Assembly: GCA_900545825.1 (NCBI GenBank)
Contig: URAS01000004.1
Span: forward strand, 102,970-166,969
Reading direction: 5' to 3'
DNA from: an uncultured Actinomyces sp.
GTDB taxonomy: Bacteria > Actinomycetota > Actinomycetes > Actinomycetales > Actinomycetaceae
DNA: 64,000 nucleotides
Both the position numbers and the translations under genes were made by a program. The notes beneath the pieces are model-generated. The model was given only the letters and a program-made list of their open reading frames with translations. It did no database searches and was not told the origin of the DNA. Below are positions 33,462 through 42,594 of the stretch, one piece after another. Every line of letters begins with the position of its first letter. The first letter of the stretch is position 1.

Positions 33462-33917
33462 TCAGTGGCCTCGTGTCACGGCCACTTCCGCGTCCCCTAC
33501 CCCGGCGACCGGGATGCCGGCGCGCCACCGGTCGAGGAAGGACGGGACGAACGGCAACCGGGCGACGGCCTCGACGCGCACCCGGACGCTGTGGGGCGAG
33601 GTGGCGCGGGCGTCGGTGACCCGCGTGTGGGAGACCTCGGCGAGGACGCCGGCGGGGACGGCGGCGACGACCTCGCGGGCGCGCCGCTCGACCGAGGCGT
33701 CGGTGAGGATCTGTCGCTCCTCGGTGCCGTCGGCGTAGTAGCGGGGCTGGTCGAACGTGTAGGCGATCGTGTCGGCCAGCGAGTCGGCCAGCGCGACGAC
33801 GTGCCGATGCTGGATATAGACGCTGGTCGCGCAGGCACCCACCCACACGCAGGCGACGACGACCGCCGCGACCATGGCGATGAGTGGGGTGACCGAGCCG
33901 TCCTCGCCGCGCCTCAT
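33462..33917 (-). CDS. TadE/TadG-like secreted protein (Rv3654c type)
   Basis: 151 residues from ATG 33917, which shares its A with the upstream stop (TGATG). After a short charged start (MRRGEDGSVTPLIAMVAAVVVA) comes one membrane segment and an exported Ala/Val-rich domain. The pattern is that of the TadE-like protein found at the end of actinobacterial tad loci. The role is presumed minor pilin or pilus assembly factor. It is the last gene of the locus, 22 nt before the prfB start on the same strand. Confidence 0.8.
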   Translation of the reverse strand: MRRGEDGSVTPLIAMVAAVVVACVWVGACATSVYIQHRHVVALADSLADTIAYTFDQPRYYADGTEERQILTDASVERRAREVVAAVPAGVLAEVSHTRVTDARATSPHSVRVRVEAVARLPFVPSFLDRWRAGIPVAGVGDAEVAVTRGH

Positions 33918-34342
33918 CACGACTTCCCCGGGGTGAAGAACACGGCGGTATGGGCGGACACGGGGATCTCGGCGGGCAGGTGGCCGGCGACGAGCGGCGG
34001 AACCAACGGCAGGCGGACGCGCGTCGACACGGTGACCGTCGCGGCGCCGGAGCCGCCGCACGGGCCCTCACAGTCCATCGTCAGGGTCGCCTTGTCCGCG
34101 CGAACACCCTGGTCGGCCACGATGTGGTTGACGGCCACCTGGGCGAGTTCGGTCTGGGTAGGCTCGGCCGCGAGGATCCGTTCGGCCTCACGCGCGCCCG
34201 ACTGGGTGGCGAGGGCGGCCCCCTGAATCGCCGCGAGGGTGAGGACGAGGTAGATGAGCGGAATGAGGACGACGACGGCCAGGCCGACGAACTCGATGAC
34301 GGCGTCGCCGCGCTCGGCGTCATCGGCGGCGGGCGGCCTCAC
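33917..34342 (-). CDS. TadE-like pseudopilin
   Basis: 141 residues from GTG 34342, which overlaps the previous stop as GTGA. ERGDAVIEFVGLAVVVLIPLIYLVLTLAAIQ shows the charged-Gly-x-hydrophobic-Glu arrangement of type IV-like pseudopilins, with the conserved Glu five residues into the hydrophobic segment. SGAREAERI follows, as in TadE. A Cys pair (MDCEGPCGG) in the exported part could form a disulfide. It is translationally coupled on both sides. Confidence 0.85.
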   Translation of the reverse strand: MRPPAADDAERGDAVIEFVGLAVVVLIPLIYLVLTLAAIQGAALATQSGAREAERILAAEPTQTELAQVAVNHIVADQGVRADKATLTMDCEGPCGGSGAATVTVSTRVRLPLVPPLVAGHLPAEIPVSAHTAVFFTPGKS

Positions 34343-34746
34343 GGAGTTGCCTCTTTCTTTTCGGCGACCGCGTGGCCGAGCGCGCGCAGCGTCCCGGGCA
34401 TCCCCCACGGGCCAAAAACCGGCATCGCTGCGCTGACCTGGACACGGACGAACTCGCGGCCGGGCACCGGCGCAGGCTCGCGAGTCATCCGCACCGCGTC
34501 GATGCGCACCCCCGGCGCCGCCTGGGCGACGAGCTCGCGCACCCGCTTCTCGCTGGCGCCGTCCGGCGCATAGACGAGGGCGCCCACCCGCGCGCCGGCC
34601 GCCGCCGCGTCGGTGACGATCCCCTTGACGTAGAGGGCGCCAGCGAGCTGCAGCAGGCCGGCCGCGATGGTGACGACGAGGATGGTGACGAGCAGGTGCG
34701 AGACGATGACGTTGCCGTCCTCGTCGCCTCCCCTACGACACGCCAC
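34339..34746 (-). CDS. TadE-like pseudopilin
   Basis: 135 residues from GTG 34746, overlapping the small upstream gene by 14 nt. DEDGNVIVSHLLVTILVVTIAAGLLQLAGALYVKG is a single membrane segment after a charged start. It lacks the Glu usual at position 5 of pseudopilins. VTDAAAAGARVGALV and the exported domain resemble the next two proteins, suggesting a family of three related minor pilins. Its 3' end overlaps the next gene by GTGA. Confidence 0.75.
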   Translation of the reverse strand: MACRRGGDEDGNVIVSHLLVTILVVTIAAGLLQLAGALYVKGIVTDAAAAGARVGALVYAPDGASEKRVRELVAQAAPGVRIDAVRMTREPAPVPGREFVRVQVSAAMPVFGPWGMPGTLRALGHAVAEKKEATP

Positions 34747-34912
34747 CGGTCACCATGGTGATCGCGCGCTGGAACAGGTCGACGAGCATGGGCTTCGCGA
34801 CCACCCAAATCGCGACGACCAGCGCCGCGGTCATGAGGGTGACCATGACCCAGCCGGGCACGTCGCCGCGCTCGTCCGCAAAGTCGGGCCGGGTGAAGAA
34901 GCGTCGCATCAT
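34733..34912 (-). CDS. Small pilin-like membrane protein (Flp/DUF4244 position)
   Basis: 59 residues from ATG 34912 (or 34909), with AAGGAGA 6 nt upstream. A charged start of about 20 residues (RRFFTRPDFADERGDVPGW) is followed by one hydrophobic helix (VMVTLMTAALVVAIWVVAKPML) and a short amphipathic tail. In mycobacterial tad loci this position holds the DUF4244 pilin candidate, so this is probably the major pilin. The Thr-Val-Glu motif usual in Flp pilins is not present, so the assignment rests largely on position, size and topology. Confidence 0.7.
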   Translation of the reverse strand: MMRRFFTRPDFADERGDVPGWVMVTLMTAALVVAIWVVAKPMLVDLFQRAITMVTGGVS

Positions 34913-34950
34913 GGGGGGTCTCCTTGTCGTGGGGTTGTGGAACGAATGGC

Positions 34951-35841
34951 CTACACGCCGAATCTCAGGGCGATAAGGCCGGGATAGAGGGCAAAGATGA
35001 TGGTGATCGGCATGATCCCGAAGACGACGGGAACGAGCATGGCGATCTCTTGGTGGCCGGCGCGTTCCATAAGGTCGCGGCGGGCCGACTCACGTTCATC
35101 AAGGGCTTGGTCGCGCAGGATTTGCCCCAGCGGGGTGCCGCGGTGGACCGCCTGGATAACCGAGTCGGCCAGGCGCGTCAGTCCTGGGCAATCGTTGGCG
35201 TGGGCGACCTCGGCGAGGGCACGCGTCAGCGGCGTCCCCGTCTGGGTGAGGGCGCCGACGCGCGCCAGTTCCTCGCCGATCGGGGCCTGGGCGACGCCCG
35301 CCACACGGGCGATGGCGTCGCCGATTGCCTCACCCGCGCCAACCGCGAGCGCCAGCAGTTCGGCGGCGTCGGGGACCTGGGCGATGAGAGCGCGTTGGCG
35401 GCGGGTTGCCTGGTGGCTGAGCCAGGCGTCGCGGCCGAGTGCGCCGCATGCGGCGCCGAAGAGGACGAGGAGGATGCCGCCGATGGCGCCGAGGCGTCCT
35501 CCGAGGGCGCCGACGATGGTGAGGGCGAGGGCGAGGGCGGTGCCGATGCCGGCCCAGGCGAGCTGGGCCATACGGACGCGGCGGACGTCGATGGGGTGGC
35601 CGGCCAGGCGTTGGCGTTTTTCGATGGATTCGGCGGACGATCCGGCTGTGGCGAGGGCGTCGATGGCCCATTGGGCGAGGGCGCGTCCGAGCGACGGGAA
35701 GGTAGTGGCCGCGATCTGGCGGGAGTTGGCGCGGACGTAGGGTCGGACGCGGGCAACGAGGGTGGGGCGCAGCGAGCAGGCCCACGCGAGGAGGAGAACG
35801 AGTCCGATTCCTAGCGATACTGCGGCGACGACGGTTCCCAT
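34951..35841 (-). CDS. Type II secretion F-family protein (TadC-like)
   Basis: 296 residues from ATG 35841, overlapping the TadB stop as TGATG. It has an N-terminal membrane segment, a cytosolic domain with LIAQVPDAAELLALAVGAGEAIGDAIARVAG, and C-terminal segments ending ALYPGLIALRFGV. GT.L..AL..... and QALDERESARRDLMERAG are typical of TadC. With TadB it forms the inner-membrane platform of a Flp-type pilus. The longer frame upstream is the shadow of tadB. Confidence 0.88.
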   Translation of the reverse strand: MGTVVAAVSLGIGLVLLLAWACSLRPTLVARVRPYVRANSRQIAATTFPSLGRALAQWAIDALATAGSSAESIEKRQRLAGHPIDVRRVRMAQLAWAGIGTALALALTIVGALGGRLGAIGGILLVLFGAACGALGRDAWLSHQATRRQRALIAQVPDAAELLALAVGAGEAIGDAIARVAGVAQAPIGEELARVGALTQTGTPLTRALAEVAHANDCPGLTRLADSVIQAVHRGTPLGQILRDQALDERESARRDLMERAGHQEIAMLVPVVFGIMPITIIFALYPGLIALRFGV

Positions 35842-36710
35842 CAGTCCTCCCTCCGGGGCGCGGGGGCGAAGGTCCGTGCGAGGTCGGGCAGCCGGCCGAG
35901 GACGACCATGAGGCGGTAGGACACGATCGTCACGACCGCACCGAAGGCGAGGACGCCGATCCCCTGGCTGGTCCGGTAGGCGCTGGCGGCCTCGGGCTGG
36001 ACGCACAGGAGGACGAGGACGATCCACGGCGCCGCGGCGGCCAGCCGGGCCCCGTTGACGGTCCACGACTGGCGGGCCTGCAGCTCGCCGCGGGTGCGCT
36101 GGTCGGCGCGAAGCATCTGGGCGAGCTGCGAAAGAGTGACGCCGAGGTCGGGGCCGCCGACCTCGTGGGCGCAGCGCAGCGCCTCGATGACGCGGTCGGC
36201 GACGGGGTCGGCCAAGCGGGCCTTGAGGCCGTCGAGCGCCTGCGTCATCGTGCCGCCGGCGCGCAGGTCGGCGCGGAATTGGGCCATGTGGGGCCGCAGC
36301 GATTGGGGCCCGTGGTCGGCGAGGCCGCCGAGGACGTCGCCCAGCGACAATCCGGCGCGCACGCCCGAGAGCATGTCGTCGATAACGCCGGGCCACTCCC
36401 GCGCCCGGGCCTTCGCCATCCGCTCGGCGCGCACGCGGAGGAACCACACCGGCCCCGCCGCCGCGGCGATGGCGGCGACGATCGCAAGCGCCGGCGTCAC
36501 CGTGACGGTGAAGACAACGAGCCCGGCGACCAGCGCCAAACCGGCGCAGGCGAGCGTCAACGCCCAGGTCGGCGTCTGGTAGTACTCGGCGCGGTCCAGC
36601 AGGGCGCGTCGGCGCGAGGCGCCGATGCCGCGTGGTGCGCGCGGGTCGGCGATCCACAGCCACACGAGGACGAGACCGGACCCCAGAAGCAACCCGATAA
36701 TGACGTCCAT
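35841..36710 (-). CDS. Type II secretion F-family protein (TadB-like)
   Basis: 289 residues. Two N-terminal membrane segments, then a cytosolic F domain (WPGVIDDMLSGVRAGLSLGDVLGGLADHGP...MTQALDGLKARLADPVADRVIEALR) and two C-terminal segments. This is the TadB half of the pilus platform. It starts 5 nt after the tadA stop and overlaps tadC, so the three are one coupled unit. Confidence 0.88.
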   Translation of the reverse strand: MDVIIGLLLGSGLVLVWLWIADPRAPRGIGASRRRALLDRAEYYQTPTWALTLACAGLALVAGLVVFTVTVTPALAIVAAIAAAAGPVWFLRVRAERMAKARAREWPGVIDDMLSGVRAGLSLGDVLGGLADHGPQSLRPHMAQFRADLRAGGTMTQALDGLKARLADPVADRVIEALRCAHEVGGPDLGVTLSQLAQMLRADQRTRGELQARQSWTVNGARLAAAAPWIVLVLLCVQPEAASAYRTSQGIGVLAFGAVVTIVSYRLMVVLGRLPDLARTFAPAPRRED

Positions 36711-36715
36711 ACGCT

Positions 36716-37942
36716 TTACGCCCCCAGCAGCTCGTCGAGGGCGAATCCGGCGGCCGCGAAGCGTTCGTGCGCGTCGAGCGAGGCGTGCGTCCGCTCGAGG
36801 CCGGCGCCGCTGTCGCGGAAGAGGTCGGCGGCCTCGATTGTCTGCCCCTCGCAGCGCCCGGTGACGCTGAGGATCTCGCTGACGCGGCGGCGCCCGTCGG
36901 GGTCGCGCGTCACGTGAACGACGAGGTCGAGAGCCGACGCGATCGTCGGGATGACGAAGTCGCTCGACACGTTGGGGCCGGCCAGCAGCGGAAGGACAGT
37001 GAGCTTCGCGAGGGCGTCGCGCGCCGAATTGGCGTGCAGCGTCGACATGCCGGCGACCCCGGCGTTCATGGCGATGAGCATGTCGAGGCTCTCGGCGCCG
37101 CGGACCTCGCCGATGATGATCCGTTCGGGCCGCATCCGCAGCGTCTCTTTGACGAGGTCGCGCAGGGCAATTTCGCCCGTCCCCTCCATGGTCGCCGGGC
37201 GGGTCTGCATGGCGACGACGTCTCGGTTGGCGAGGTCGAGCTCGAAGACCTCCTCGCAGCAGATAATCCGCTGGGCCGCGGGGATCTCGCCGGCAAGTGC
37301 CCGCAGCAGCGTCGTCTTTCCGGCCTGGGTGGCGCCGGAGACGACGACGTTGAGGCCCGCCGCGACCGCGGCTGAGAGGAACGCTGCGGCCTGCGGGCCC
37401 AGCATGCCCAGGCGGACGAGGTCGCTCACCCGTCGGGCCTTCGCGATGTGTTTGCGGATGTTGACCGACCAGTGCGTGCGGGTGATCGGCGGGATGACGA
37501 CGTGGAGGCGCTCCCCTCCCGGCAACATGGCGTCGACGAACGGGGCCGACAGGTCGAGTCGGCGCCCGGTCGAACGCAGCATCCGTTCGACGAGGTCGCG
37601 CACGGCGTCCTCGGAAAGAATGAGTGAGGTCAGCTGGGGTTTCCCGTCCCGGGCGATGAAGATTTTCGTCGGCGAGTCGATCCAGATCTCCTCGATCGTC
37701 GGGTCGTCAAGGAACGGCTGCAGCGGACCGAGTCCCAGGAAGTCGTCGGCGAGGGCGCGCACGCACGCGTCCTCATCGACGGCCAGCTCGTCGCCCCTCG
37801 CGTTCCACGAGGTGACGTGTTCGGCAATAAGCACGCGCGCCCGGGCCTCGTCGCGGGCGGGGTCGCACGCTTCGTTGGCAAGGGCGTGGGCGATCTGGTC
37901 GCGCAGGCGCTTCGGCGGCAGGTAAGTGTCGACGGTGGGCAT
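36716..37942 (-). CDS. Tad pilus assembly ATPase (TadA/CpaF family)
   Basis: 408 residues. Walker A is GATQAGKT at 203-210, in place of the usual GGTGSGKT. ERIICCEEVFEL is the Asp/Glu-box region and RPERIIIGEVRGAE the Walker B region. GMSTLHANSARDALAKL is the His box. It is a hexameric ATPase that drives pilin assembly through TadB/TadC. No prepilin peptidase (TadV), secretin (RcpA) or TadZ-like gene is in this cluster. The absence of a secretin is normal for Gram-positive bacteria. It is the first gene of the locus. Confidence 0.93.
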   Translation of the reverse strand: MPTVDTYLPPKRLRDQIAHALANEACDPARDEARARVLIAEHVTSWNARGDELAVDEDACVRALADDFLGLGPLQPFLDDPTIEEIWIDSPTKIFIARDGKPQLTSLILSEDAVRDLVERMLRSTGRRLDLSAPFVDAMLPGGERLHVVIPPITRTHWSVNIRKHIAKARRVSDLVRLGMLGPQAAAFLSAAVAAGLNVVVSGATQAGKTTLLRALAGEIPAAQRIICCEEVFELDLANRDVVAMQTRPATMEGTGEIALRDLVKETLRMRPERIIIGEVRGAESLDMLIAMNAGVAGMSTLHANSARDALAKLTVLPLLAGPNVSSDFVIPTIASALDLVVHVTRDPDGRRRVSEILSVTGRCEGQTIEAADLFRDSGAGLERTHASLDAHERFAAAGFALDELLGA

Positions 37943-38026
37943 GAGGGGAACTTCTTACAATGAGAAAGGGGGCGCTCCGAAATCTACCAGACGCTCACCA
38001 TTGCTCGGTAACGTCGGTCACGAGAC

Positions 38027-38049
38027 CGTGAAACATGACCCGTTTCACG
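38027..38049. promoter_or_regulatory. Inverted repeat upstream of tadA
   Basis: CGTGAAAC (38027-38034), 7-nt spacer, GTTTCACG (38042-38049): a perfect 8-bp inverted repeat in the divergent region between tadA and the phosphotransferase-like gene. The halves are those of a ParB parS site (GTTTCAC/GTGAAAC) but in the opposite order, so this is not a canonical parS. Confidence 0.5.
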
Positions 38050-38112
38050 CGATCGACAGCGTAAGTTCCCTCCCCCTGCGCGGCGGCTCGGCCGTGCGTG
38101 GCCCGTGTGCTT

Positions 38113-38118
38113 TACGGT
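38113..38118 (+). promoter_or_regulatory. -10 box of the phosphotransferase-like gene (leaderless type)
   Basis: TACGGT ends 6 nt before GTG 38125. Confidence 0.45.
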
Positions 38119-38124
38119 TGAGGG

Positions 38125-39186
38125 GTGACTAGGTCGTACCCGCCACTCGTTCTCGCGTCCCTCATCGCCATGGGGGTCCCCGACGCCGACATCACCGAGG
38201 TGATCGGCCCCGCCTTCGGCACCGACGGGATGGCGGCCGTCCACGCGCGCGACGACCAGGGACGCCTGTGGGTCGTGTGGGCGCCCCTGACCGACGAGGC
38301 CGCCCTCGGCATCGAATCGCAGCGGGACGTCCTCGCCGCCCTCGCGAGCGAGGTCCGCGCCGGTCACCTACTCTTCGACGTTCCGCGCCCCAGCGCGCTG
38401 GTCCAAATCGGCAAGAACGAGGGCTTCGCCATGGTGGCGCCCGCCCTGCCCGGCGGCCTCTACGCCGACGACGACATCGCCCGCACAGTGTCGCTGGCGA
38501 AACCGCTGGCCGAGGCCCTGGCGTCGCTGCACAGCCTGCGCCCGTCAGTGCTGCAGCGCACCGGCGTCCCCGACTATTCGGTCGACGAATGCCGCCAGCA
38601 CATCCACGCCGAAATCGACGAGGCCGCCGAGTCCGGCGTCATCCCGCCCAGCCTCTACAACCGGTGGGAGGGCATCCTCGACGACGTCAACCTGTGGCGC
38701 TTTACGCCACGCGTCGTCCACGGCGCCCTCTCGGCGGAATGCCTGTGGCTCAAACCCGGCAAAGTGTGTGCGATCAGCGACTTTTCTCGCGCCCACGTCG
38801 GCGACCCCGCCGAGGACCTGGCCTGGGTCGTGTCGATCGCAACCGACGAGTTCCTCGACGCGTTCATCGACGCCTACGCCAAGGCCCGGCGCCTGGACGA
38901 CACGTCGGCCCTCATCGAACGGTCGGCGTTTATGGGTGAGATTGCGCTGGTGCGGTGGCTACTCCACGGCATGCACGCCCACGACCAAGAGATCATCGAG
39001 GACGCCCGCGGGCTGCTGCGCGAGCTGGCCGACGCCCTCGACGAAACCGCCGCCGAAGCCTCCGACCAGGCGCCCAAGCCGGGGCCCGACGACGCGGACC
39101 CCGACCAGGCAAACCAGCCGACCGAGCGGGTCGACATGAACCAGCTGACCGAGCGCGTCGACATGAACGAGGTGTTCGGCCGCTAG
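38125..39186 (+). CDS. Aminoglycoside/macrolide phosphotransferase-like protein, probable pseudokinase
   Basis: 353 residues from GTG 38125. The C-lobe follows the APH pattern with VVHGALSAECLWL and ISDFSRAHVGDPAEDLAWV. The catalytic-loop HGDxxxxN reads HGALSAEC: the catalytic Asp is Ala and the Asn is Cys. The metal-binding Asp of SDF is kept. It therefore probably binds but does not phosphorylate. The last 20 residues repeat TERVDMN twice. Similar phosphotransferase-fold genes occur beside adnAB in other actinobacteria (recalled, not checked). It is convergent with adnB. Confidence 0.8.
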   Translation: MTRSYPPLVLASLIAMGVPDADITEVIGPAFGTDGMAAVHARDDQGRLWVVWAPLTDEAALGIESQRDVLAALASEVRAGHLLFDVPRPSALVQIGKNEGFAMVAPALPGGLYADDDIARTVSLAKPLAEALASLHSLRPSVLQRTGVPDYSVDECRQHIHAEIDEAAESGVIPPSLYNRWEGILDDVNLWRFTPRVVHGALSAECLWLKPGKVCAISDFSRAHVGDPAEDLAWVVSIATDEFLDAFIDAYAKARRLDDTSALIERSAFMGEIALVRWLLHGMHAHDQEIIEDARGLLRELADALDETAAEASDQAPKPGPDDADPDQANQPTERVDMNQLTERVDMNEVFGR

Positions 39187-39216
39187 TCCCTGCCGCCCGC
39201 CCGGCCGCCTGACGGA

Positions 39217-42200
39217 TTAGGCGAGGTAGACCCGCTGGGCCTGGGCTTCCGCGCGCTCAAGCGTCTGCTCGAGCGCGCGGCGCGTGTCCTCGGCCGAGGC
39301 GCGCGAACAGGCCTCGACGTCGACGACCGCCCGGTCGCGGACGAACACGAGCCGCATCCCGACCTCGGCGGGGTCGATCCCCCACATGTCGGCCAGAGCC
39401 AGACGATAAATCTGCAGCTGAGCGACGTATGCGGGCGGAACGCGACGGGACGTGCCCGGCCGGTTGGTCTTCCAGTCGACGATGGCCCACCGGTTTTCCT
39501 GCGTGTCCCACATGAGGGCGTCAAGCCGCGCCGCCAAGACTCGCTGGCCAATGACCGTGGCGACGTCATATTCGACCTGGCGGGGTTCGTAGCGCTCGAG
39601 CAGGCCCATGTCGAGGGTCTGCGCGACGAGGTCGGTGACCTCGGCCACCTCCGTATCCTCGACCTCCGCGAGGTTTTGCGCGACCAGCGCCTCGAGGTCG
39701 GCACGGTTTCCGCCGTTCGCCAGGCCAGAGAGGATCGTCGCCATCGCTTCGTGGAAGCGCGAACCGAATTCCGTGGCGGCGGTGGGTTCTGGCGGCATCG
39801 GGCGCCGCAACTCGTCGAGGTACGCCGGCAGCCGTTCGGGGTCTCCCAGTGTGGCGACGGTGGTCGTCGTCAGCCGACCCGGCAGGGCGACACTGTCTCG
39901 TTGATGTGCCGCGGCGTCCTCGGCGAGAACCCGCGCGACCTGGCCGAGTAGATCGGTCTGCGGCAGGCGGGCGCCCTCGGCCAAGAGGCGGGTTGCCTCG
40001 TCGTCCGGTGCGATTCGCCCGGAGACCGCGTCGAGGATCCGTTGGTCGTCGAGGGGCTTCGTCAACGGCTGCCAGGCGGCATCGCGGGCCTCGATTTGGG
40101 CCGCAACCTCGCGCATCGGGGTGACGATTCGCGGGGTAGTCCACGCGACGCCGTCTGCCTGGGCGGCGTTGCGTTCCGCGACGACCTCGGCAGCCCCTTC
40201 GGCCGTCATGCGGGTGGGCCCCGAAATCGGCAGTGGCGTCAACGTGTCCAAGTCCGGCAGAAATGCCGAATGAGCAGGTTGCCGACTGGAGGCCCCACCC
40301 GCCGACGGATACCACGAGGTCGTGAGGATCAGCCGCTGCCGGGCCCGGGTGAACGCGACGTAGGCGAGACGGCGTTCTTCAAGCCGGTCACGATGAATTT
40401 CGGCCTGCTTGTAGGCTTTGTATACCGCCCCCGCTTTCCCTACCGAAAAATCGAGGTGCGGCAGGTAGCCCTCGTCGCCGCGCGCCTGCGGCGGCAACTG
40501 CTCCCTGGTCGCCATGAGGATGTGACCGCGCGGCGCCGCGGGGAAGATCCCCTCGGCCAGGAAGGGGACGAAGACCGTATCCCATTCCAGGCCCTTAGCC
40601 GAGTGGACCGTCGTGAGGACGACGGCGTCCGGCGAGGTGGGAGCGGGTTCCATCGCGAGGCCCCGCTCCTGCTCACGGGCCGCCTCGACCCACGCGAGGA
40701 ACCCCCGCAGGGTCGGGCGCGTCGTCGCCTGATCGTAGTCGACGGCCACCGACACGAACTCTTCGAGAACGCGCGACGCCATCGGGGTGTCGGGATTCGC
40801 CTGGCTGTCGACGTCGCAATCGAGGACGGCGATCGCCCGCTCGACCAGGCGCGGCAGCGCCTCGGTGGAGTGATGACGCAGCTCGCGCAACTGGTCACCC
40901 AGCCGCTCGACTCGCACCCGCGCGGCTGCCGAGAATCCTTCGCCGCTCACGAACGTTTCAGGCATCCAGCCGACCTCGGGCGGCGAGTCGACCGCGTCGA
41001 GGAGGAATGCCGGTAGCGAATGGCTGGAATCGTCCGTCTCCTCCGACTCCGGAGCCACCGCCTTGGCCTGCTCGCGCGCCCACTGCCACAACAGCTCGAT
41101 GTCGGCGGTGCCGATCCCCACGTTCGTCAGCAACCGCATGAGGACGTCGCCGCGACTGGCGTCGGCCGTCAGCTCGAGCGCCGCACACACGTCGAGGACG
41201 GCCGGCTCGGTCAGCAGCCCGGCCCGATCGAGGAGGACAGGGATCTCGCGGTCCCGCAACGCCGCCGCCACCAGGGGAATATGCTTGCGCGAACGGAACA
41301 GAATCGCGCACGTGCCCAGCTGGTCTCCCTGGGACTCGACGTACTCGGCGATCGCCTGGGCCTCGTCGACGGCAGCAGCGAACTCACCGCCGTAGACGAC
41401 CCCCTGGCCGGCCCCCTCGCGAGGCTTGAGCTCAACCGTCGGCACACTCGCCCGTTCTTTCGGCACCGTCCAATACTCCGGGCGCTCGTGACACGGGGCA
41501 GCCACCGTATTGGCGACGTCGAGGATCGCTTTGTCGTTACGCCACGCCGTCGACAGCGTGAGCGAGTCTGTGCCCCCGAAGTTCTCGTGGAAGCCGTGCA
41601 GCGCCGCCTGAGACGCGCCACGCCACGCATAGATCGCCTGGTTGGGATCACCGACCGCGGTCACCCTCATGCCGCCAAAGAGGGCGGAGAGGAACTCGAC
41701 CTGGCCGTCCGAGGTGTCCTGGAATTCGTCGAGGAAGACGGCCTGATAGCGTCGCCGCACGGTCTGGCACACCTCGGGAATCGTCACCAGCTGCCTAACC
41801 AGCGAAATCTGGTCGGAAAAGTCGAGCATCTGGTGGTCGCGCTTGTATGCCGCATAGTCGGCGACCAGGCTCATGAGGCTGGCGCGGACCTCCAAAGAGT
41901 CACATATCTGCTTGAGATCGTTCGTCATTCTCAGCTTGTTCGCCGTCACCTCCTCGCGAACGTCATCGGCAACCTGCGCCACCGCGTCCCCCACCAGTCG
42001 GGCGACCTGCTGCGGATCGGAATAGTCGAGGTCCCGACCCGGCAACACCTGGTGGTTCGACAGCTGCTCCGACAGTGCGGTGACGGCCGAAACGACCGTG
42101 GCAGGCGACAACTCGCCCGGCAGGTCGAGGTCGCCGGCGCGCTCCTCAACCAGCGTCGAGACGATCTGGTGTGATTCGGCTTCACCGATGAGCCGCGACG

Positions 42201-42594
42201 CCGGATCGGCGCCGATGTGGACACCGAACTCCTTGACGAGAGACGAGGCGAAAGCGTTGTAGGTGGCGACCTCGACGCCCTGGTCAGCGCTTACAGCCAG
42301 ATCAGGAATGGTCTCCGCCAGCGTGTCGAGCTGCGCGGCGATGCGTGCCGACAGCTCGCCCGCCGCCTTACGGGTGAACGTGAGCCCCAGGATTTGCTCG
42401 GGACGGACGATGCCGTTAGCGACGAGGTAGACGACACGGGCACTCATCGTCGCCGTCTTGCCCGATCCGGCACCGGCGACGACGAGGAGAGGATCCTTCA
42501 CCCCGTACTCGATGACCCGGGCCTGTTCATCCGTGGGCGTGGGGGCCCCAAGCTTGTCGGCCAGATCGGCCGCCGTATAGATCGTCTTGTTCAT
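39217..42594 (-). CDS. adnB: AdnB-like helicase-nuclease subunit
   Basis: 1125 residues from ATG 42594, overlapping the adnA stop as ATGA; AAAGGA lies 7 nt upstream. AdnAB resects DNA double-strand ends in mycobacteria. All SF1A motifs look intact: GAGSGKT 41-47, FLDEFQDTS, VGDPNQAIYAWRGAS, TVHSAKGLEWDTVF and YVAFTRARQRL. The C-terminal RecB-type nuclease is visible as FGSRFHEAM, then DWKTNRPGTSRRVPPAYVAQLQIYRLAL, with Asp, Lys and Gln of the active site. Its order after adnA matches Mycobacterium. Confidence 0.92.
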   Translation of the reverse strand: MNKTIYTAADLADKLGAPTPTDEQARVIEYGVKDPLLVVAGAGSGKTATMSARVVYLVANGIVRPEQILGLTFTRKAAGELSARIAAQLDTLAETIPDLAVSADQGVEVATYNAFASSLVKEFGVHIGADPASRLIGEAESHQIVSTLVEERAGDLDLPGELSPATVVSAVTALSEQLSNHQVLPGRDLDYSDPQQVARLVGDAVAQVADDVREEVTANKLRMTNDLKQICDSLEVRASLMSLVADYAAYKRDHQMLDFSDQISLVRQLVTIPEVCQTVRRRYQAVFLDEFQDTSDGQVEFLSALFGGMRVTAVGDPNQAIYAWRGASQAALHGFHENFGGTDSLTLSTAWRNDKAILDVANTVAAPCHERPEYWTVPKERASVPTVELKPREGAGQGVVYGGEFAAAVDEAQAIAEYVESQGDQLGTCAILFRSRKHIPLVAAALRDREIPVLLDRAGLLTEPAVLDVCAALELTADASRGDVLMRLLTNVGIGTADIELLWQWAREQAKAVAPESEETDDSSHSLPAFLLDAVDSPPEVGWMPETFVSGEGFSAAARVRVERLGDQLRELRHHSTEALPRLVERAIAVLDCDVDSQANPDTPMASRVLEEFVSVAVDYDQATTRPTLRGFLAWVEAAREQERGLAMEPAPTSPDAVVLTTVHSAKGLEWDTVFVPFLAEGIFPAAPRGHILMATREQLPPQARGDEGYLPHLDFSVGKAGAVYKAYKQAEIHRDRLEERRLAYVAFTRARQRLILTTSWYPSAGGASSRQPAHSAFLPDLDTLTPLPISGPTRMTAEGAAEVVAERNAAQADGVAWTTPRIVTPMREVAAQIEARDAAWQPLTKPLDDQRILDAVSGRIAPDDEATRLLAEGARLPQTDLLGQVARVLAEDAAAHQRDSVALPGRLTTTTVATLGDPERLPAYLDELRRPMPPEPTAATEFGSRFHEAMATILSGLANGGNRADLEALVAQNLAEVEDTEVAEVTDLVAQTLDMGLLERYEPRQVEYDVATVIGQRVLAARLDALMWDTQENRWAIVDWKTNRPGTSRRVPPAYVAQLQIYRLALADMWGIDPAEVGMRLVFVRDRAVVDVEACSRASAEDTRRALEQTLERAEAQAQRVYLA

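Noticed and set aside
38027..38049. Chromosome-partition site parS
   Set aside because: The half-sites are in the wrong order and separated by 7 nt; no parA or parB nearby.
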